NCBI GenBank assembly: GCA_017472255.1
Contig: JAFUQU010000037.1
Location: 124,001-188,000, forward strand
Direction: 5' to 3'
Source: Clostridia bacterium
GTDB lineage: Bacteria > Bacillota > Clostridia > Oscillospirales > CAG-272
DNA length: 64,000 bases
Both the position numbers and the translations under genes were made by a program. Every line of letters begins with the position of its first letter. Positions within the stretch are counted from its first letter, which is position 1. The notes under the pieces are model-generated. The model made no database searches. It was not told where the DNA came from and was given only the letters and a program-made list of their open reading frames with translations. Below, one piece after another: positions 15,700 through 24,195 of this stretch.

Positions 15700-16128
15700 T
15701 CATGTGAAATCGATGTGGTAGACCCTTCCGTGATCGTGCAGCACGCCGTCGGTCAGGCGGATGCGGAGGATACAGGTGTTAGAGTCGGCTTCATCGATGT
15801 GACCATTGCCGTACCATGATGCAAACGCACTGCGCAGCCGATCGGCCAGCGCTGCATTTCCGGGGGCAAGAATATGTCCAAGATTTTCTCCGATACCGTG
15901 GGCGGTGAACCAGTCGCCGCAGATTGCCACGGAGGGATTCTTTTCGATTTGCTGCATTTTCCGGGAGAGGGCGTGGGTGATGACGTAAAAGGCGCCATCT
16001 TCATAATAGCTGTTGACGGTGCGCACCCAGGGGGTATTTTCGTCCGTAGTTGCCAGTGCGAGAAGGGTGTCGTGTCCGAAACGCTCATCCATGACCTCGC
16101 GCGCTGCCTGTGGGAATTTCTCGCTCAT
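15700..16128 (-). CDS. Pyridoxamine 5'-phosphate oxidase-like FMN-binding split-barrel protein
   Basis: The 142-residue product fits the small PPOX-like split-barrel family. LALATTDENTPWVRTVNSYYEDGAFYVITHALSRKMQQIEKNPSVAICGDWF shows the strand order and the FMN-phosphate contact region (SRKMQQI). These proteins bind flavin or a related cofactor and reduce or shield small molecules; the substrate is unknown. AAAGGAG lies 8 nt before the ATG. It is a single gene, and I could not find a convincing promoter. Confidence 0.85.
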   Translation of the reverse strand: MSEKFPQAAREVMDERFGHDTLLALATTDENTPWVRTVNSYYEDGAFYVITHALSRKMQQIEKNPSVAICGDWFTAHGIGENLGHILAPGNAALADRLRSAFASWYGNGHIDEADSNTCILRIRLTDGVLHDHGRVYHIDFT

Positions 16129-16171
16129 TGCCGATGCTCCTTTGTACCGAATGAAACGGTTTGTTTTTTTA

Positions 16172-16209
16172 ATTTACGGGGACGCCGCAAACGCGGCGTC
16201 CCCGTAAAT
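16172..16209. repeat. GC-rich extragenic palindrome (17-bp stem)
   Basis: The arms ATTTACGGGGACGCCGC and its exact complement are separated by AAAC. The T-run precedes it on the plus strand and gives A's after the hairpin on the minus strand. It therefore does not have a canonical terminator layout for infB. It resembles a dispersed REP-type element or mRNA 3'-end stabiliser. Confidence 0.6.
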
Positions 16210-16224
16210 CCTCTTAATTATGCA

Positions 16225-19152
16225 TTAGCCCTGCTTGACTTCTTCCATCACGAAGGCTTCCAGAATGTCGCCTTCCTTAATGTCGTTGAAGCGTTCGAGA
16301 CCGATACCGCATTCGAAGCCCTGCGCGACCTCGCGGGCATCGTCCTTAAAACGCTTGAGGGAGGAAATCTTGTCTTCGAAGATGACCACGCCGTCGCGTA
16401 CTACGCGGATCTGCGCGTTGCGTGTGACCTTGCCGTCCTGAATGTAGGAACCGGCAATGGTGCCCACGTTCGGCACATGAATGGTCTGACGAACCTCGGC
16501 GTGACCCAGCAGGTTCTCCACAAACTTCGGCGCCAGCATACCCTTCATAGCCGCCTCGATTTCCTCGATACACTCGTAAATGATGCGGTAGGTGCGGATT
16601 TCCACGGATTCTTTCTCGGCCTTGTCGATGGCGGTCTTGTCGGGACGGACGTTGAAGCCGACAATCAGCGCGTTGGACGCTGCTGCCAGCATGACGTCGC
16701 CCTCGGTAATTCCGCCCACGGCGCCGTGAATGATGTTGACGCGCACTTCCTCGTTGGACAGCTTTTGAAGCGACTGCTTCACAGCCTCCACCGAGCCGCC
16801 CACATCGGCCTTAACGATGATGTTCAGATCCTTGACACCTTCGGAAATCTGTGCAAACAGGTCGTTCAGGTTGACCTTGGCGTTGGCCTTAAACTGTTCT
16901 TCCTTGCTCTTTTCGCGGCGCTGCTCGGCAAGCTCACGAGCCATGCGCTCATCCTCGACGGCTGCGAACTCGTCGCCCGATTCGGGAACCTCCGCAAGAC
17001 CGATGATCTCAACCGGAACGGAAGGACCTGCCGACTTGACGGTGCGTCCCTTGTCGTCGGTCATGGCGCGGACACGTCCCACCGCAGTGCCTGCGATGAC
17101 GATATCGCCGTTGTTCAGCGTACCGTTCTGTACCAGGACGGTGGCAACCGGACCGCGTCCCTTATCCAGCTTTGCCTCGATGACCAGACCCTTGGCGCGG
17201 CGGTTGGGATTGGCTTTGAGCTCCTTCATATCGGCAACCAGCAGCAGGTTCTCCAGCAGATCGTCGATGCCCATCTTGGTCACGGCCGATACGGGTACGC
17301 AGATTACGTCGCCGCCCCATTCCTCGGGAACCAGGCTGTACTTGGTCAGCTCCTGCTTGACCATGTCCGGGTTGGCATCCGGTTTATCCATCTTGTTGAT
17401 GGCCACCACAATATCGATGCCGGCAGCCTTGGCGTGGTTAATCGCTTCAACCGTCTGCGGCATGATGCCGTCATCGGCAGCCACAACGAGGATTGCAATA
17501 TCGGTGGACTTGGCGCCGCGGGCACGCATGGCGGTGAACGCCTCATGACCGGGGGTGTCAAGGAAGGTAATATCGCGGTCATTGATGCGCACACGATACG
17601 CACCGATGGCCTGCGTGATGCCGCCTGCCTCGCCGGAGGTGACATTGGTGTGGCGGATGGCGTCCAGCAGGGAGGTTTTGCCGTGGTCAACGTGACCCAT
17701 GACGCAGACGACAGGGCTTCTGGGTACCAGATCCTCGGGGTTGTCCTCGGTTTCATCGAACAGACGCTCCTCGATGGTGACGACCACTTCGCGAGTAACC
17801 TTCGCGCCCAGCTCGTCGGCAACCAGATATGCGGTGTCGTAATCGATGGTTTCGTTGAGGGTGGCCATAACGCCCAGACCCATCAGCTTTTTAATGACCT
17901 CACCGGCGGTAATTTTCAGGCGGGAAGCCAGCTCGCCCACCGTGATTTCGTCGGGAACGGTGATCTGAAGCGGCTGCTTCTTAGCCTTTTCGATGCCCTG
18001 CTTGCGCATCTTTTCCATAGCCATGCGCTCTTTTTCACGCTGGCTCTGATAATCGCGGGTATTCTGCTTTTTCAGCTTCTGCTTGTCGCCGCGCATATCC
18101 TTGCTGGACTCGGGCACGAAGTTCTCCAGACGCTCGTCGTACTTCTCCAGATCCACCGTGGTGGTGCGGGTATCGACGATGCGGCTCTCGCCTGGATTCT
18201 TGGGCGCGTTCTTGCCGCGGGTGTAGGTGTGAACAGGAGCGGGCTTGGGTGAGTTGGAACGCTGATTGCTGCCAGAATCCTTGTCGCGGAAGCTGTTGTC
18301 ACGGTAGTTATTGTCGCGCTGGCGGTTGTTCTGACCGTCACGACGATTGTCATACTGGGAACGATCACCCTGGGGGCGATTGTTCTGGAAGCCGCCGCGC
18401 TGACCGTTCTGTTGACCCTGAGCGCCGCGATTGTTATCACGGTTATTGTCACGCCGATTGTCACCCTGGGCGTTCTGCGGACGGTTGTTCTGACCGTCGC
18501 GGCGATTGTCATACTGGGGACGCTGACCGTTCTGCTGACCGGCGTTCTGGGGACGATTTCCGCGATTCTGATTATCGCGGTTCTGGGTGTTCTGATTGTT
18601 TTGCGCATTGCCCTGACGGTTCTGGTTCTGGGCATGAGGTGCGCTGTCATTGCGGGGAGCCTGTGCTTTGGGAGCGTCCTGTCTGGGAGCGGCAGGCTTG
18701 GAAGCCTCCTGCTTCGGTACTTCATGCTTGGGAGCTTCCTGCCTGGGCGTTTCAGGCTTGGGAGCTTCCTGTTTAGGCGCTTCAGCCTTGGGCGCTTCCT
18801 GCTTGGGTGTTTCGACCTTAGGAGCCTCCTGCCGGGGCGCTTCAGCTTTCGGCGCGTCTGCCTTGGAGGCTTCGGGCTTCGGAGAATCTGCCTTGGGCTT
18901 GGGTTGCGGCTTTTCGGGCGTCTTGACGACGATTTTCGTCTTGCCGTCCAGATAATCGCCGATGTTTTCGATCTGGTTGCGCTCGGTGAGCGTGTTCATC
19001 ACGAGGTTGAATTCGTCGGCAGTGAGCACGGCGGAATGCGACTTGCCCTCAATGCCGTTTTCGGCGAGCACGTCGAGAATATCCTTATTCTTGATGCCAA
19101 GATCCTTGGCGAGACTGCTGATACGAGTCTGATTCTTCTGGTTTGCTGCCAT
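16225..19152 (-). CDS. infB: Translation initiation factor IF-2
   Basis: IF-2 is the GTPase that brings initiator tRNA to the 30S subunit. The N terminus has an IF2N-like helix block (about 8-60). A long low-complexity stretch follows: PK-E-A-rich repeats (about 90-180), then an Asn/Gln/Arg/Gly/Asp-rich tract (about 180-310). A second IF2N domain lies near 395-450. The G domain starts around residue 486 with [17 protein letters not shown] and NKMDKPDAN. Domains II-IV complete the 975 residues. Most of the extra length is the disordered tract. It is the last gene of the rimP-nusA-ylxR-ylxQ-infB operon. Confidence 0.98.
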   Translation of the reverse strand: MAANQKNQTRISSLAKDLGIKNKDILDVLAENGIEGKSHSAVLTADEFNLVMNTLTERNQIENIGDYLDGKTKIVVKTPEKPQPKPKADSPKPEASKADAPKAEAPRQEAPKVETPKQEAPKAEAPKQEAPKPETPRQEAPKHEVPKQEASKPAAPRQDAPKAQAPRNDSAPHAQNQNRQGNAQNNQNTQNRDNQNRGNRPQNAGQQNGQRPQYDNRRDGQNNRPQNAQGDNRRDNNRDNNRGAQGQQNGQRGGFQNNRPQGDRSQYDNRRDGQNNRQRDNNYRDNSFRDKDSGSNQRSNSPKPAPVHTYTRGKNAPKNPGESRIVDTRTTTVDLEKYDERLENFVPESSKDMRGDKQKLKKQNTRDYQSQREKERMAMEKMRKQGIEKAKKQPLQITVPDEITVGELASRLKITAGEVIKKLMGLGVMATLNETIDYDTAYLVADELGAKVTREVVVTIEERLFDETEDNPEDLVPRSPVVCVMGHVDHGKTSLLDAIRHTNVTSGEAGGITQAIGAYRVRINDRDITFLDTPGHEAFTAMRARGAKSTDIAILVVAADDGIMPQTVEAINHAKAAGIDIVVAINKMDKPDANPDMVKQELTKYSLVPEEWGGDVICVPVSAVTKMGIDDLLENLLLVADMKELKANPNRRAKGLVIEAKLDKGRGPVATVLVQNGTLNNGDIVIAGTAVGRVRAMTDDKGRTVKSAGPSVPVEIIGLAEVPESGDEFAAVEDERMARELAEQRREKSKEEQFKANAKVNLNDLFAQISEGVKDLNIIVKADVGGSVEAVKQSLQKLSNEEVRVNIIHGAVGGITEGDVMLAAASNALIVGFNVRPDKTAIDKAEKESVEIRTYRIIYECIEEIEAAMKGMLAPKFVENLLGHAEVRQTIHVPNVGTIAGSYIQDGKVTRNAQIRVVRDGVVIFEDKISSLKRFKDDAREVAQGFECGIGLERFNDIKEGDILEAFVMEEVKQG

Positions 19153-19185
19153 ATTCTAATATTCATCCTTTCAAGGCGGTGTTAA

Positions 19186-19569
19186 TCAGTGGTTGTTCCC
19201 GTCAAACAGGGCGGAGATTCCGTGAATGAAATTCATGTCGGTCAGCCCGACAACAGCGATATTCGCCGTTTTTCCGATCTGTCGCGACAGTTCGGCGGAG
19301 CCGATAGTCAGCACGCACAGATCATTGTCGTAATATTTGCAGGCATCGATGATACGCTTCTTCGTGTTGGCCGAAGCGTCGGCGGCTATCAGCACCAACG
19401 GAACCTGACCGCGGCGGATGGCGTCCCGGCAGAGGTCGGTGCCGCAGACCAGCTTGCGCGCTCTGGCGGCGAATCCCAGCAGTCCCAGCAGCTTCTTCTC
19501 GCTGCCGGCACGCAGGACGTGCAGCCCCTCAAAGGGCTTTTCTTCGGTTTTCAGCTCTTTTTCACTCAT
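19186..19569 (-). CDS. ylxQ: L7Ae/L30e-family ribosomal-like protein YlxQ
   Basis: This 127-residue RNA-binding protein of the L7Ae/L30e fold contains LLGLLGFAARARKLVCGTDLCRDAIRRGQVPLVLIAADASANTKKRI, the family core. It lies between ylxR and infB as in other Firmicutes. The role is probably ribosome- or RNA-linked through kink-turn binding. The ATG at 19569 has AAGGAG 10 nt upstream and overlaps the ylxR stop by 8 nt; an in-frame TTG at 19578 is too close to that SD. The 33-nt gap to infB suggests co-transcription. Confidence 0.92.
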   Translation of the reverse strand: MSEKELKTEEKPFEGLHVLRAGSEKKLLGLLGFAARARKLVCGTDLCRDAIRRGQVPLVLIAADASANTKKRIIDACKYYDNDLCVLTIGSAELSRQIGKTANIAVVGLTDMNFIHGISALFDGNNH

Positions 19570-19852
19570 TTTCGGCAAGCTCCTTTTCCAGCGCGTCGAA
19601 CAGCTCGTCGGGGATAGTTACCTCCAGGCTGCGCTCAATGCGCTTGGCACGTCTGCACTTCTTAAGGCAGTCCACATTTCTGCATACATAGGCGCCGCGC
19701 CCCGATTTCTTGCCGGTCAGATCCAGCGAAACGCTTCCGTCCGGTGCGCGCACCACCCGCGCCAGCTCGATCTTCGGCTTGGATTCGCCGCAGCCCAGAC
19801 ACTTGCGCTCGGGTATTTTTTTCTTTGGTCTTGCCTGATTGTTGTCCTGCAA
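19562..19852 (-). CDS. ylxR: YlxR/RnpM family RNA-binding protein (DUF448)
   Basis: The 96-residue protein begins with KKKIPERKCLGCGESKPKIELARVVR and has GKKSGRGAYVCRNVDCLKKC. That is the YlxR fold, with the conserved R-G-A-Y-V-C motif and cysteines. In B. subtilis the homologue (RnpM) was reported to modulate RNase P. The start is a TTG at 19852, chosen because GGAGG lies 10 nt upstream and the family alignment begins here. The gene overlaps ylxQ by 8 nt. It follows nusA after 104 bp. Confidence 0.92.
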   Translation of the reverse strand: MQDNNQARPKKKIPERKCLGCGESKPKIELARVVRAPDGSVSLDLTGKKSGRGAYVCRNVDCLKKCRRAKRIERSLEVTIPDELFDALEKELAENE

Positions 19853-19956
19853 AATACGATTTCCTCCGTATCCCGTGATCTGTCCGGTTAAGGGGTACCA
19901 CTGACGATACTGCCGTTACCGGACGAATGTTTGACTTTGTTTGTTTTGCGCGTTCA

Positions 19957-21063
19957 TCACACGTTTTCGGTGATATCGCTGTCGTCGGCGGCGTCGATGA
20001 AGGCGCGCTTGGCAGCTTCCTCTTCCTCGAGGGCGGATTTTGTCTTGATATCGATCTTGAAGCCGGTGAGACGGGCGGCGAGACGGGCGTTCTGACCCTC
20101 CTTGCCGATGGCCAGCGAAAGCTGGTCGGCGTCTACAACCACGCGGCAGGATTTTTCGCTGTCCAGCACCACTTCCTTGACGGTGGCGGGAGACAGGGCG
20201 GCGCTGATGTATTCCACCGGATCCTCGCTGTACTTCACGATATCAATCTTCTCGCCCCGCAGCTCGGAAACGATGTTCTGGATGCGCATACCCTTGTTGC
20301 CGATGCAGGCGCCGATGGGATCCACGTTGGGATCGCGGCTCATGACCGCCATCTTGGTGCGGGAGCCTGCCTCGCGGGTGATGCTCTGAATGACCACGGT
20401 GCCATCCTGAATTTCGGGAATTTCCAGCTCAAAGAGGCGCTTGACCAGACCGGGCGCAGTACGCGAAAGCGATACCACCGGACCGCGCAGCGATTCCTTC
20501 ATAACCTCGGTGACGAACACCTTGATGTGATCGCCCACGCTGAAGTGCTCGCCGGGAATCTGCTCGTTCTTCTTGAGGTAAACCTTGCTTGTGCCGGTGT
20601 CAACCAGTACGTCCTCGTTTTCGGGGTCAACCTTGTCAACGATGGCGGTGATGATTTCTTCCTTCTTGCTCTCGTACTCGCGGATCATCATGGAGCGCTC
20701 GGCTTCGCGGATGCCCTGAATGATGACCTGCTTGGCGGTGGTTGCGGACAGGCGGCGGAAATTCTGGGGCTTCAGCTCGATCTCGCAGATGCTGCCAATG
20801 GCGTATTTGCGGTTGACCTTCAGCGCGTCGGCCAGCGAAATCTCCAGATTGGGATCTGTGACTTCCTCCACCACGGTTTTCTGCTCGAACATCTTAATGA
20901 TCTGACGATCCTTGTCAATCTCCACACGGACGTTGGCCAGACCGTTGCGGTCGCGCTTGTAAGCGCTGATGAGGGCGGCTTCCACGCGCTCGAGCATATA
21001 GTCCTTACCGATGCCCTTTTCCTTTTCCAGCATATCGAGGGCTTCAAATAATTCGGAATTCAT
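19957..21063 (-). CDS. nusA: Transcription termination/antitermination factor NusA
   Basis: This 368-residue protein binds RNA polymerase and nascent RNA. It shows the N-terminal RNAP-binding domain (about 1-125), an S1 domain (about 134-200, with VLVDTGTSKVYLKKNEQIPGE) and two KH domains. The first KH contains DPIGACIGNKGMRIQNIVSELRGEKIDIV, the second VVVDADQLSLAIGKEGQNARLAARLTGFKIDI. As in other Firmicutes it lacks the C-terminal acidic repeats of E. coli NusA. It lies 27 nt after rimP in the operon. NusA acts on terminators, so feedback on the attenuator-like leader upstream is plausible. Confidence 0.97.
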   Translation of the reverse strand: MNSELFEALDMLEKEKGIGKDYMLERVEAALISAYKRDRNGLANVRVEIDKDRQIIKMFEQKTVVEEVTDPNLEISLADALKVNRKYAIGSICEIELKPQNFRRLSATTAKQVIIQGIREAERSMMIREYESKKEEIITAIVDKVDPENEDVLVDTGTSKVYLKKNEQIPGEHFSVGDHIKVFVTEVMKESLRGPVVSLSRTAPGLVKRLFELEIPEIQDGTVVIQSITREAGSRTKMAVMSRDPNVDPIGACIGNKGMRIQNIVSELRGEKIDIVKYSEDPVEYISAALSPATVKEVVLDSEKSCRVVVDADQLSLAIGKEGQNARLAARLTGFKIDIKTKSALEEEEAAKRAFIDAADDSDITENV

Positions 21064-21090
21064 GTTTTTGTAACCAAGCCTTTCTGAATA

Positions 21091-21573
21091 TTAAAAATCA
21101 TATACGGTTTTTGCCTTGGAAACGGCGGAGCGGGGAATTTTAACCTCGGTGCCGTCCCGGTTGAGGGTAATTTCGCCGTCGGCGAAGGCCTCCAGAATGC
21201 CAACCAGCGTTTTGGTGCCAGGAATGCTCTCCAGCGGTGCGAAGAGCCGCAGCTCCACCTTATCGCCCACACAGGCTTCAAAGTGCCAGTCCTGGCGGAT
21301 GTCCCGCTCCAGACCGGGGGAGGAAACCTGGAGATTGTAGGCATCCTCGATGGGATCCAGCTCATCCAGCAGGGGATCGATGGTGCGGTGTACCTTTTCG
21401 CAGTCGTCGATGGTGATGCCGTTTTCGTTGTCGATGGTGAAGCGCAGATAGAAATCCGCACCCTCCTTGACATACTCGATGTCCCAGACGTCGTAGCCCA
21501 GCTCATTGATAACCGGCGTCAGCGCTTCGGAGACGGTCGAAACGATATTTTTTGAAGATTTATTGCGTTTCAA
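21091..21573 (-). CDS. rimP: Ribosome maturation factor RimP
   Basis: RimP (160 residues) assists 30S maturation. The N-terminal domain has ELGYDVWDIEYVKEGADFYLRFTIDNENGITIDDCEKVHR. The C-terminal SH3-like barrel follows VSSPGLERDIRQDWHFEACVGDKVEL, the family's most conserved stretch. The start codon is TTG at 21573, with AGGAG 8 nt upstream. It is the first gene of the operon, behind a long leader with two promoters and several hairpins. Confidence 0.96.
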   Translation of the reverse strand: MKRNKSSKNIVSTVSEALTPVINELGYDVWDIEYVKEGADFYLRFTIDNENGITIDDCEKVHRTIDPLLDELDPIEDAYNLQVSSPGLERDIRQDWHFEACVGDKVELRLFAPLESIPGTKTLVGILEAFADGEITLNRDGTEVKIPRSAVSKAKTVYDF

Positions 21574-21615
21574 AGTATACTCTCCTGTTTCATGTTCTGC
21601 ATGACGTAATGGTGC

Positions 21616-21634
21616 ATGACACCATTGGTGTCAT
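21616..21634. repeat. Perfect 19-bp palindrome in the rimP leader
   Basis: ATGACACCA-T-TGGTGTCAT lies about 43 bp before the rimP start. It could be a protein site or a short RNA hairpin. An adjacent stem AGAGTGGG...CCCACTCT lies at 21647-21672. Confidence 0.55.
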
Positions 21635-21698
21635 TGACACAAATTAAGAGTGGGCTTTGTCAACCCACTCTCCTTTATTCATACAGCTTACAATATAC

Positions 21699-21727
21699 AG
21701 TATATCACAACCTGAGGAAAAAAGCAA
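21699..21727 (-). promoter_or_regulatory. Proximal promoter P2 of the rimP-nusA-infB operon
   Basis: Minus-strand TTGCTT (21727-21722), 17-bp spacer, TATACT (21704-21699). It lies downstream of the leader terminator. Confidence 0.6.
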
Positions 21728-21768
21728 GGGCTTATCAAAAAAAATCTTGATTTTCCTTAGAATTTTTT

Positions 21769-21800
21769 TGAAAAAGAGAGGAGCGACGTATTGTCGCTCC
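21769..21800 (-). terminator. Intrinsic terminator/attenuator inside the rimP leader
   Basis: Minus-strand GGAGCGAC-AATAC-GTCGCTCC is followed by TCTCTTTTT. It could end xer transcripts and would stop P1 transcripts after about 120 nt. Confidence 0.7.
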
Positions 21801-21896
21801 CGCCAGAAGAAAAAAGAAAGGAAAAGAAAGTATTGCGAAATATATTAAACTATGTAATATATTCCAGCAGGCAATAATCTCCTACCTGCTGTTATT

Positions 21897-21925
21897 ATTA
21901 TATCACATATCTCTATTTTTGTCAA
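21897..21925 (-). promoter_or_regulatory. Distal promoter P1 of the rimP leader
   Basis: Minus-strand TTGACA (21925-21920), 17-bp spacer, TATAAT (21902-21897), a consensus match. The predicted RNA begins with CAGCAGG/CCTGCTG and AATATATTA/TAATATATT hairpins. The 390-bp gap between rimP and the xer gene holds P1, these hairpins, the terminator, P2 and the palindrome. Confidence 0.8.
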
Positions 21926-21963
21926 TGGTCAGAATGAAAATTTTTCTAAAAAATTCCGAGAAA

Positions 21964-23004
21964 TCATTCCTCTTCCTTGCCTTCCGTTTCCTCTATATCG
22001 GGACGGAAGCTGGCAAGAGGGTTGTCCGAGATGGCTTTTTTCATGTGCTCGTCGCTGACGTGTGTGTAAATCTGCGTAGTGTTCAGCTGTTCGTGACCGA
22101 GAATATCTTTGAGCACCCGCACATCCACATTGCCCGACTGATACATCAGTGTAGCCGCCGTGTGGCGCAGCTTATGGGTGGACAGATGCCGGTTCTCCAG
22201 ACCGGCCAGCTTCAGATATTTGTAAACCACCCACTGAACGGTCTTATTGCTGATCCGGGAATGTCGGGAAGAAAGAAACAGCGCGTTTTTATCCTTGATC
22301 TGAACCGCGTCCGCCGCGCGTACCTTCAGCCAGTCGTTCAGCGCGTCCCGGCAGGCGTCGTTCAGATAGATCATCCGCTCCTTTGAGCCTTTGCCGACCA
22401 CGCGCAGGGATTCCATATCCCGGTCGATGTCCGACAGATTAATTCCCACCAGCTCGGACAGACGCATTCCGCAGTTGAGAAAAAGGGTGATGATGCAGTA
22501 ATCCCGGGCGACGGTTTTGGATTCGCTGTCGGCGCGGACGGTGGCCAGCAGCCGTTCGCTCTCCTTGAGGGTGAGAAATTTGGGCAGGGCGTTTTTCTTC
22601 TGAGGTCCCTCGATATTTTTTGTGGGATCGTTTTCGATGACCCGCACGCTGATGGTCAGATATTTATAGAAGCTCTTGAGCGCCGACAGCTTTCGTGCCC
22701 GCGCAGACCATTGATTCCCGCGTTTTTCCAGCGCAAAATAGAGAAATTCGTAAATTTCCTGTGATGTAACCGAGCCGATGATGTCAAGCCCGATGCCCGA
22801 GATGTCGGCTGCGGCAAATTCGTCGTCATCCATGGCGCGCAGATCAAGCCCTTCCCGCTTCGCCGTAAGAAAACGGAAAAAGGTACGCAGATCCAGCGCG
22901 TATTCGTCCATAGTTTTTTTGGAGCGTCCCTGCACCGTCAGCTTGTAGCTGACAAAATCCCGGACGGACTGGGGCAGCTCGTCATAATCAATCAGCGTCT
23001 GCAT
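21964..23004 (-). CDS. Tyrosine recombinase, XerC/XerD-like
   Basis: The 346-residue integrase-family protein has an N-terminal SAM-like DNA-binding domain (about 8-140). The catalytic domain shows the full set: Arg in GMRLSEL, Lys in VGKGSKER, HKLRH, the second His in LGHEQLNTT and the nucleophile Tyr in QIYTHV. Size and the lack of phage neighbours favour a chromosome-dimer-resolving Xer enzyme over a phage integrase. Its N-terminal domain is somewhat longer than in E. coli XerC/D. It is a single gene with a consensus promoter; SD AGGAGG precedes the ATG. Confidence 0.92.
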   Translation of the reverse strand: MQTLIDYDELPQSVRDFVSYKLTVQGRSKKTMDEYALDLRTFFRFLTAKREGLDLRAMDDDEFAAADISGIGLDIIGSVTSQEIYEFLYFALEKRGNQWSARARKLSALKSFYKYLTISVRVIENDPTKNIEGPQKKNALPKFLTLKESERLLATVRADSESKTVARDYCIITLFLNCGMRLSELVGINLSDIDRDMESLRVVGKGSKERMIYLNDACRDALNDWLKVRAADAVQIKDKNALFLSSRHSRISNKTVQWVVYKYLKLAGLENRHLSTHKLRHTAATLMYQSGNVDVRVLKDILGHEQLNTTQIYTHVSDEHMKKAISDNPLASFRPDIEETEGKEEE

Positions 23005-23040
23005 GGCTCCTCCTTGTGAGTGATGAAGTTCCTAACCATT

Positions 23041-23069
23041 ATTATATCGCGCCCCGGACAATTTGTCAA
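23041..23069 (-). promoter_or_regulatory. Promoter of the Xer recombinase gene
   Basis: Minus-strand TTGACA (23069-23064), 17-bp spacer, TATAAT (23046-23041). Confidence 0.8.
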
Positions 23070-23149
23070 GTCCGCCGCGATTCATTGACGGGACGGAAAC
23101 ACACGCGTAAAGGATTAGCAAATAAACTGTAAATTTTTCATGTTAGCCC

Positions 23150-23178
23150 TTGAAATAAAGGGCAAGTGTTTATAAAAT
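23150..23178 (+). promoter_or_regulatory. Promoter of the membrane-protein/GH78 operon
   Basis: TTGAAA (23150-23155), 17-bp spacer, TAAAAT (23173-23178). GCCCTT...AAGGGC forms a small inverted repeat across the -35. Confidence 0.6.
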
Positions 23179-23243
23179 ATATATATAAAAATATTTGCGG
23201 TCGCTCTGTGCATTTTCCGGCGACCGCTGAGGGATGATATTGC

Positions 23244-23831
23244 ATGATAGCTTTTTTGAAAGAAAACTCATATTACATGGTGAAGATGTTTATCAATCAG
23301 ATTGGTATGACCATGTTTGGCACCATGCTGGCACTGGCTACCACAAGCAACCCGACCATGCTGGTTCTGTCCAGTGTGTTTGCAGTGCTGTTCTACCTGT
23401 TCCTGACCTATTCCATGAGCTGGGAGCTTGGCGCCAAGGATAAGCAGAAAATCGACGGCGGACGCATGAAGCCCTTTCCCGCCAAGGGACTGCTGATTTC
23501 GGTGGGAGCCAACGTTCCCAATCTGCTGCTGGCTCTACTGATGGGAATCGGTGCTATTGTCAATATGGCAACCGAAATGGAATGGGCCGGCAACATGAGC
23601 GTGATCTGCAACGCCATCGCCAGACTGCTCAACGGTATGTATCTGGGTATGATCACCACACTGGAAAAGAGCGTTTACGGCGGTGCCAGCATTGTGGATG
23701 AGTGGTGGTGGTTTATCATCATCACAATCCCCGCCATGCTGACCAGCTGGGGCTCGTATGTGATGGGAACGAAGGAGCTGCGCATCTCCGCGATGCTGGG
23801 CATCAAGCAGAAGCCTGATAAAATGGATTAA
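23244..23831 (+). CDS. Hypothetical polytopic membrane protein
   Basis: I do not recognise this 195-residue protein. It has about four hydrophobic segments (around 15-33, 40-58, 83-108 and 155-175), a basic loop with KDKQKIDGGRMKPFPAKG between the second and third, and a positively charged C-terminal tail. WWWFIIITIPAMLTSWGSYVMGTKEL is a notable aromatic-rich last segment. It begins a three-gene run with a small membrane protein (24 nt on) and a GH78 gene. The operon link to the glycosidase does not reveal its job. Confidence 0.75.
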   Translation: MIAFLKENSYYMVKMFINQIGMTMFGTMLALATTSNPTMLVLSSVFAVLFYLFLTYSMSWELGAKDKQKIDGGRMKPFPAKGLLISVGANVPNLLLALLMGIGAIVNMATEMEWAGNMSVICNAIARLLNGMYLGMITTLEKSVYGGASIVDEWWWFIIITIPAMLTSWGSYVMGTKELRISAMLGIKQKPDKMD

Positions 23832-23854
23832 TCTGAAATAGGGGAAATAGAATT

Positions 23855-24193
23855 ATGGCTAAGAAGTACGCAAAGCATTTTGCAAAGGATATGAAAAAGC
23901 TGTCCAAGCAGCTTTACAGCGAAAAAGGGCTGATGCTCAAGAGAACCTATGATATCACCACGTCAGTGTACGGTCACGGCAAGGAGAAGAAGCCCTATGT
24001 CACCATCAATGCCAAAGCCGATTATAAGATTTCGGTGGTCAAGCTGATCGTGATTCTGATGTGTGTATTTTCCACGCTGGCTCTGGTTGCGCTCTGTGTC
24101 AAGGGGGTCGTCGATCACTGCCGTCCGAAAAAGCGTGTACGCGATTACGATTCTGATTTTGACTGGGAGGACGAGGAAGAAATTCCGTTCTGA
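23855..24193 (+). CDS. Hypothetical small single-pass membrane protein
   Basis: The 112-residue product has a strongly basic N-terminal half (KKYAKHFAKDMKKLSKQL). One membrane helix follows at about 61-82 (VVKLIVILMCVFSTLALVALCV), and then a tail that switches from basic (RPKKRVR) to very acidic (DYDSDFDWEDEEEIPF). I do not recognise a family. GGGGAAATAGAATT precedes the ATG. Its stop is 2 nt before the GH78 start, so translation of the two is probably coupled. Confidence 0.75.
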   Translation: MAKKYAKHFAKDMKKLSKQLYSEKGLMLKRTYDITTSVYGHGKEKKPYVTINAKADYKISVVKLIVILMCVFSTLALVALCVKGVVDHCRPKKRVRDYDSDFDWEDEEEIPF

Positions 24194-24195
24194 TT

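Noticed and set aside
16165..16209. Terminator for infB
   Set aside because: The hairpin is strong, but on the transcribed strand it is followed by UUAAAAAAA rather than a U-run, so I list it as an extragenic palindrome.
15874..18252. Very long open frame on the plus strand opposite infB
   Set aside because: It lies entirely over a certain infB gene and neighbours, has no SD or domain resemblance, and follows from codon bias on the other strand.
18240..18900. Repetitive DNA that resembles a tandem-repeat or CRISPR-like array
   Set aside because: The repeats are the coding sequence of the low-complexity part of IF-2, with no constant repeat/spacer lengths.
21644..21682. 12-codon minus-strand frame (MNKGEWVDKAHS) spanning a hairpin in the rimP leader
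   Set aside because: It could be a leader peptide, but there is no SD before the ATG and no codon run that suggests amino-acid sensing.
21964..23004. Phage or integrative-element integrase
   Set aside because: The tyrosine recombinase lacks neighbouring phage genes, att-like repeats or a tRNA; a housekeeping Xer role fits better.
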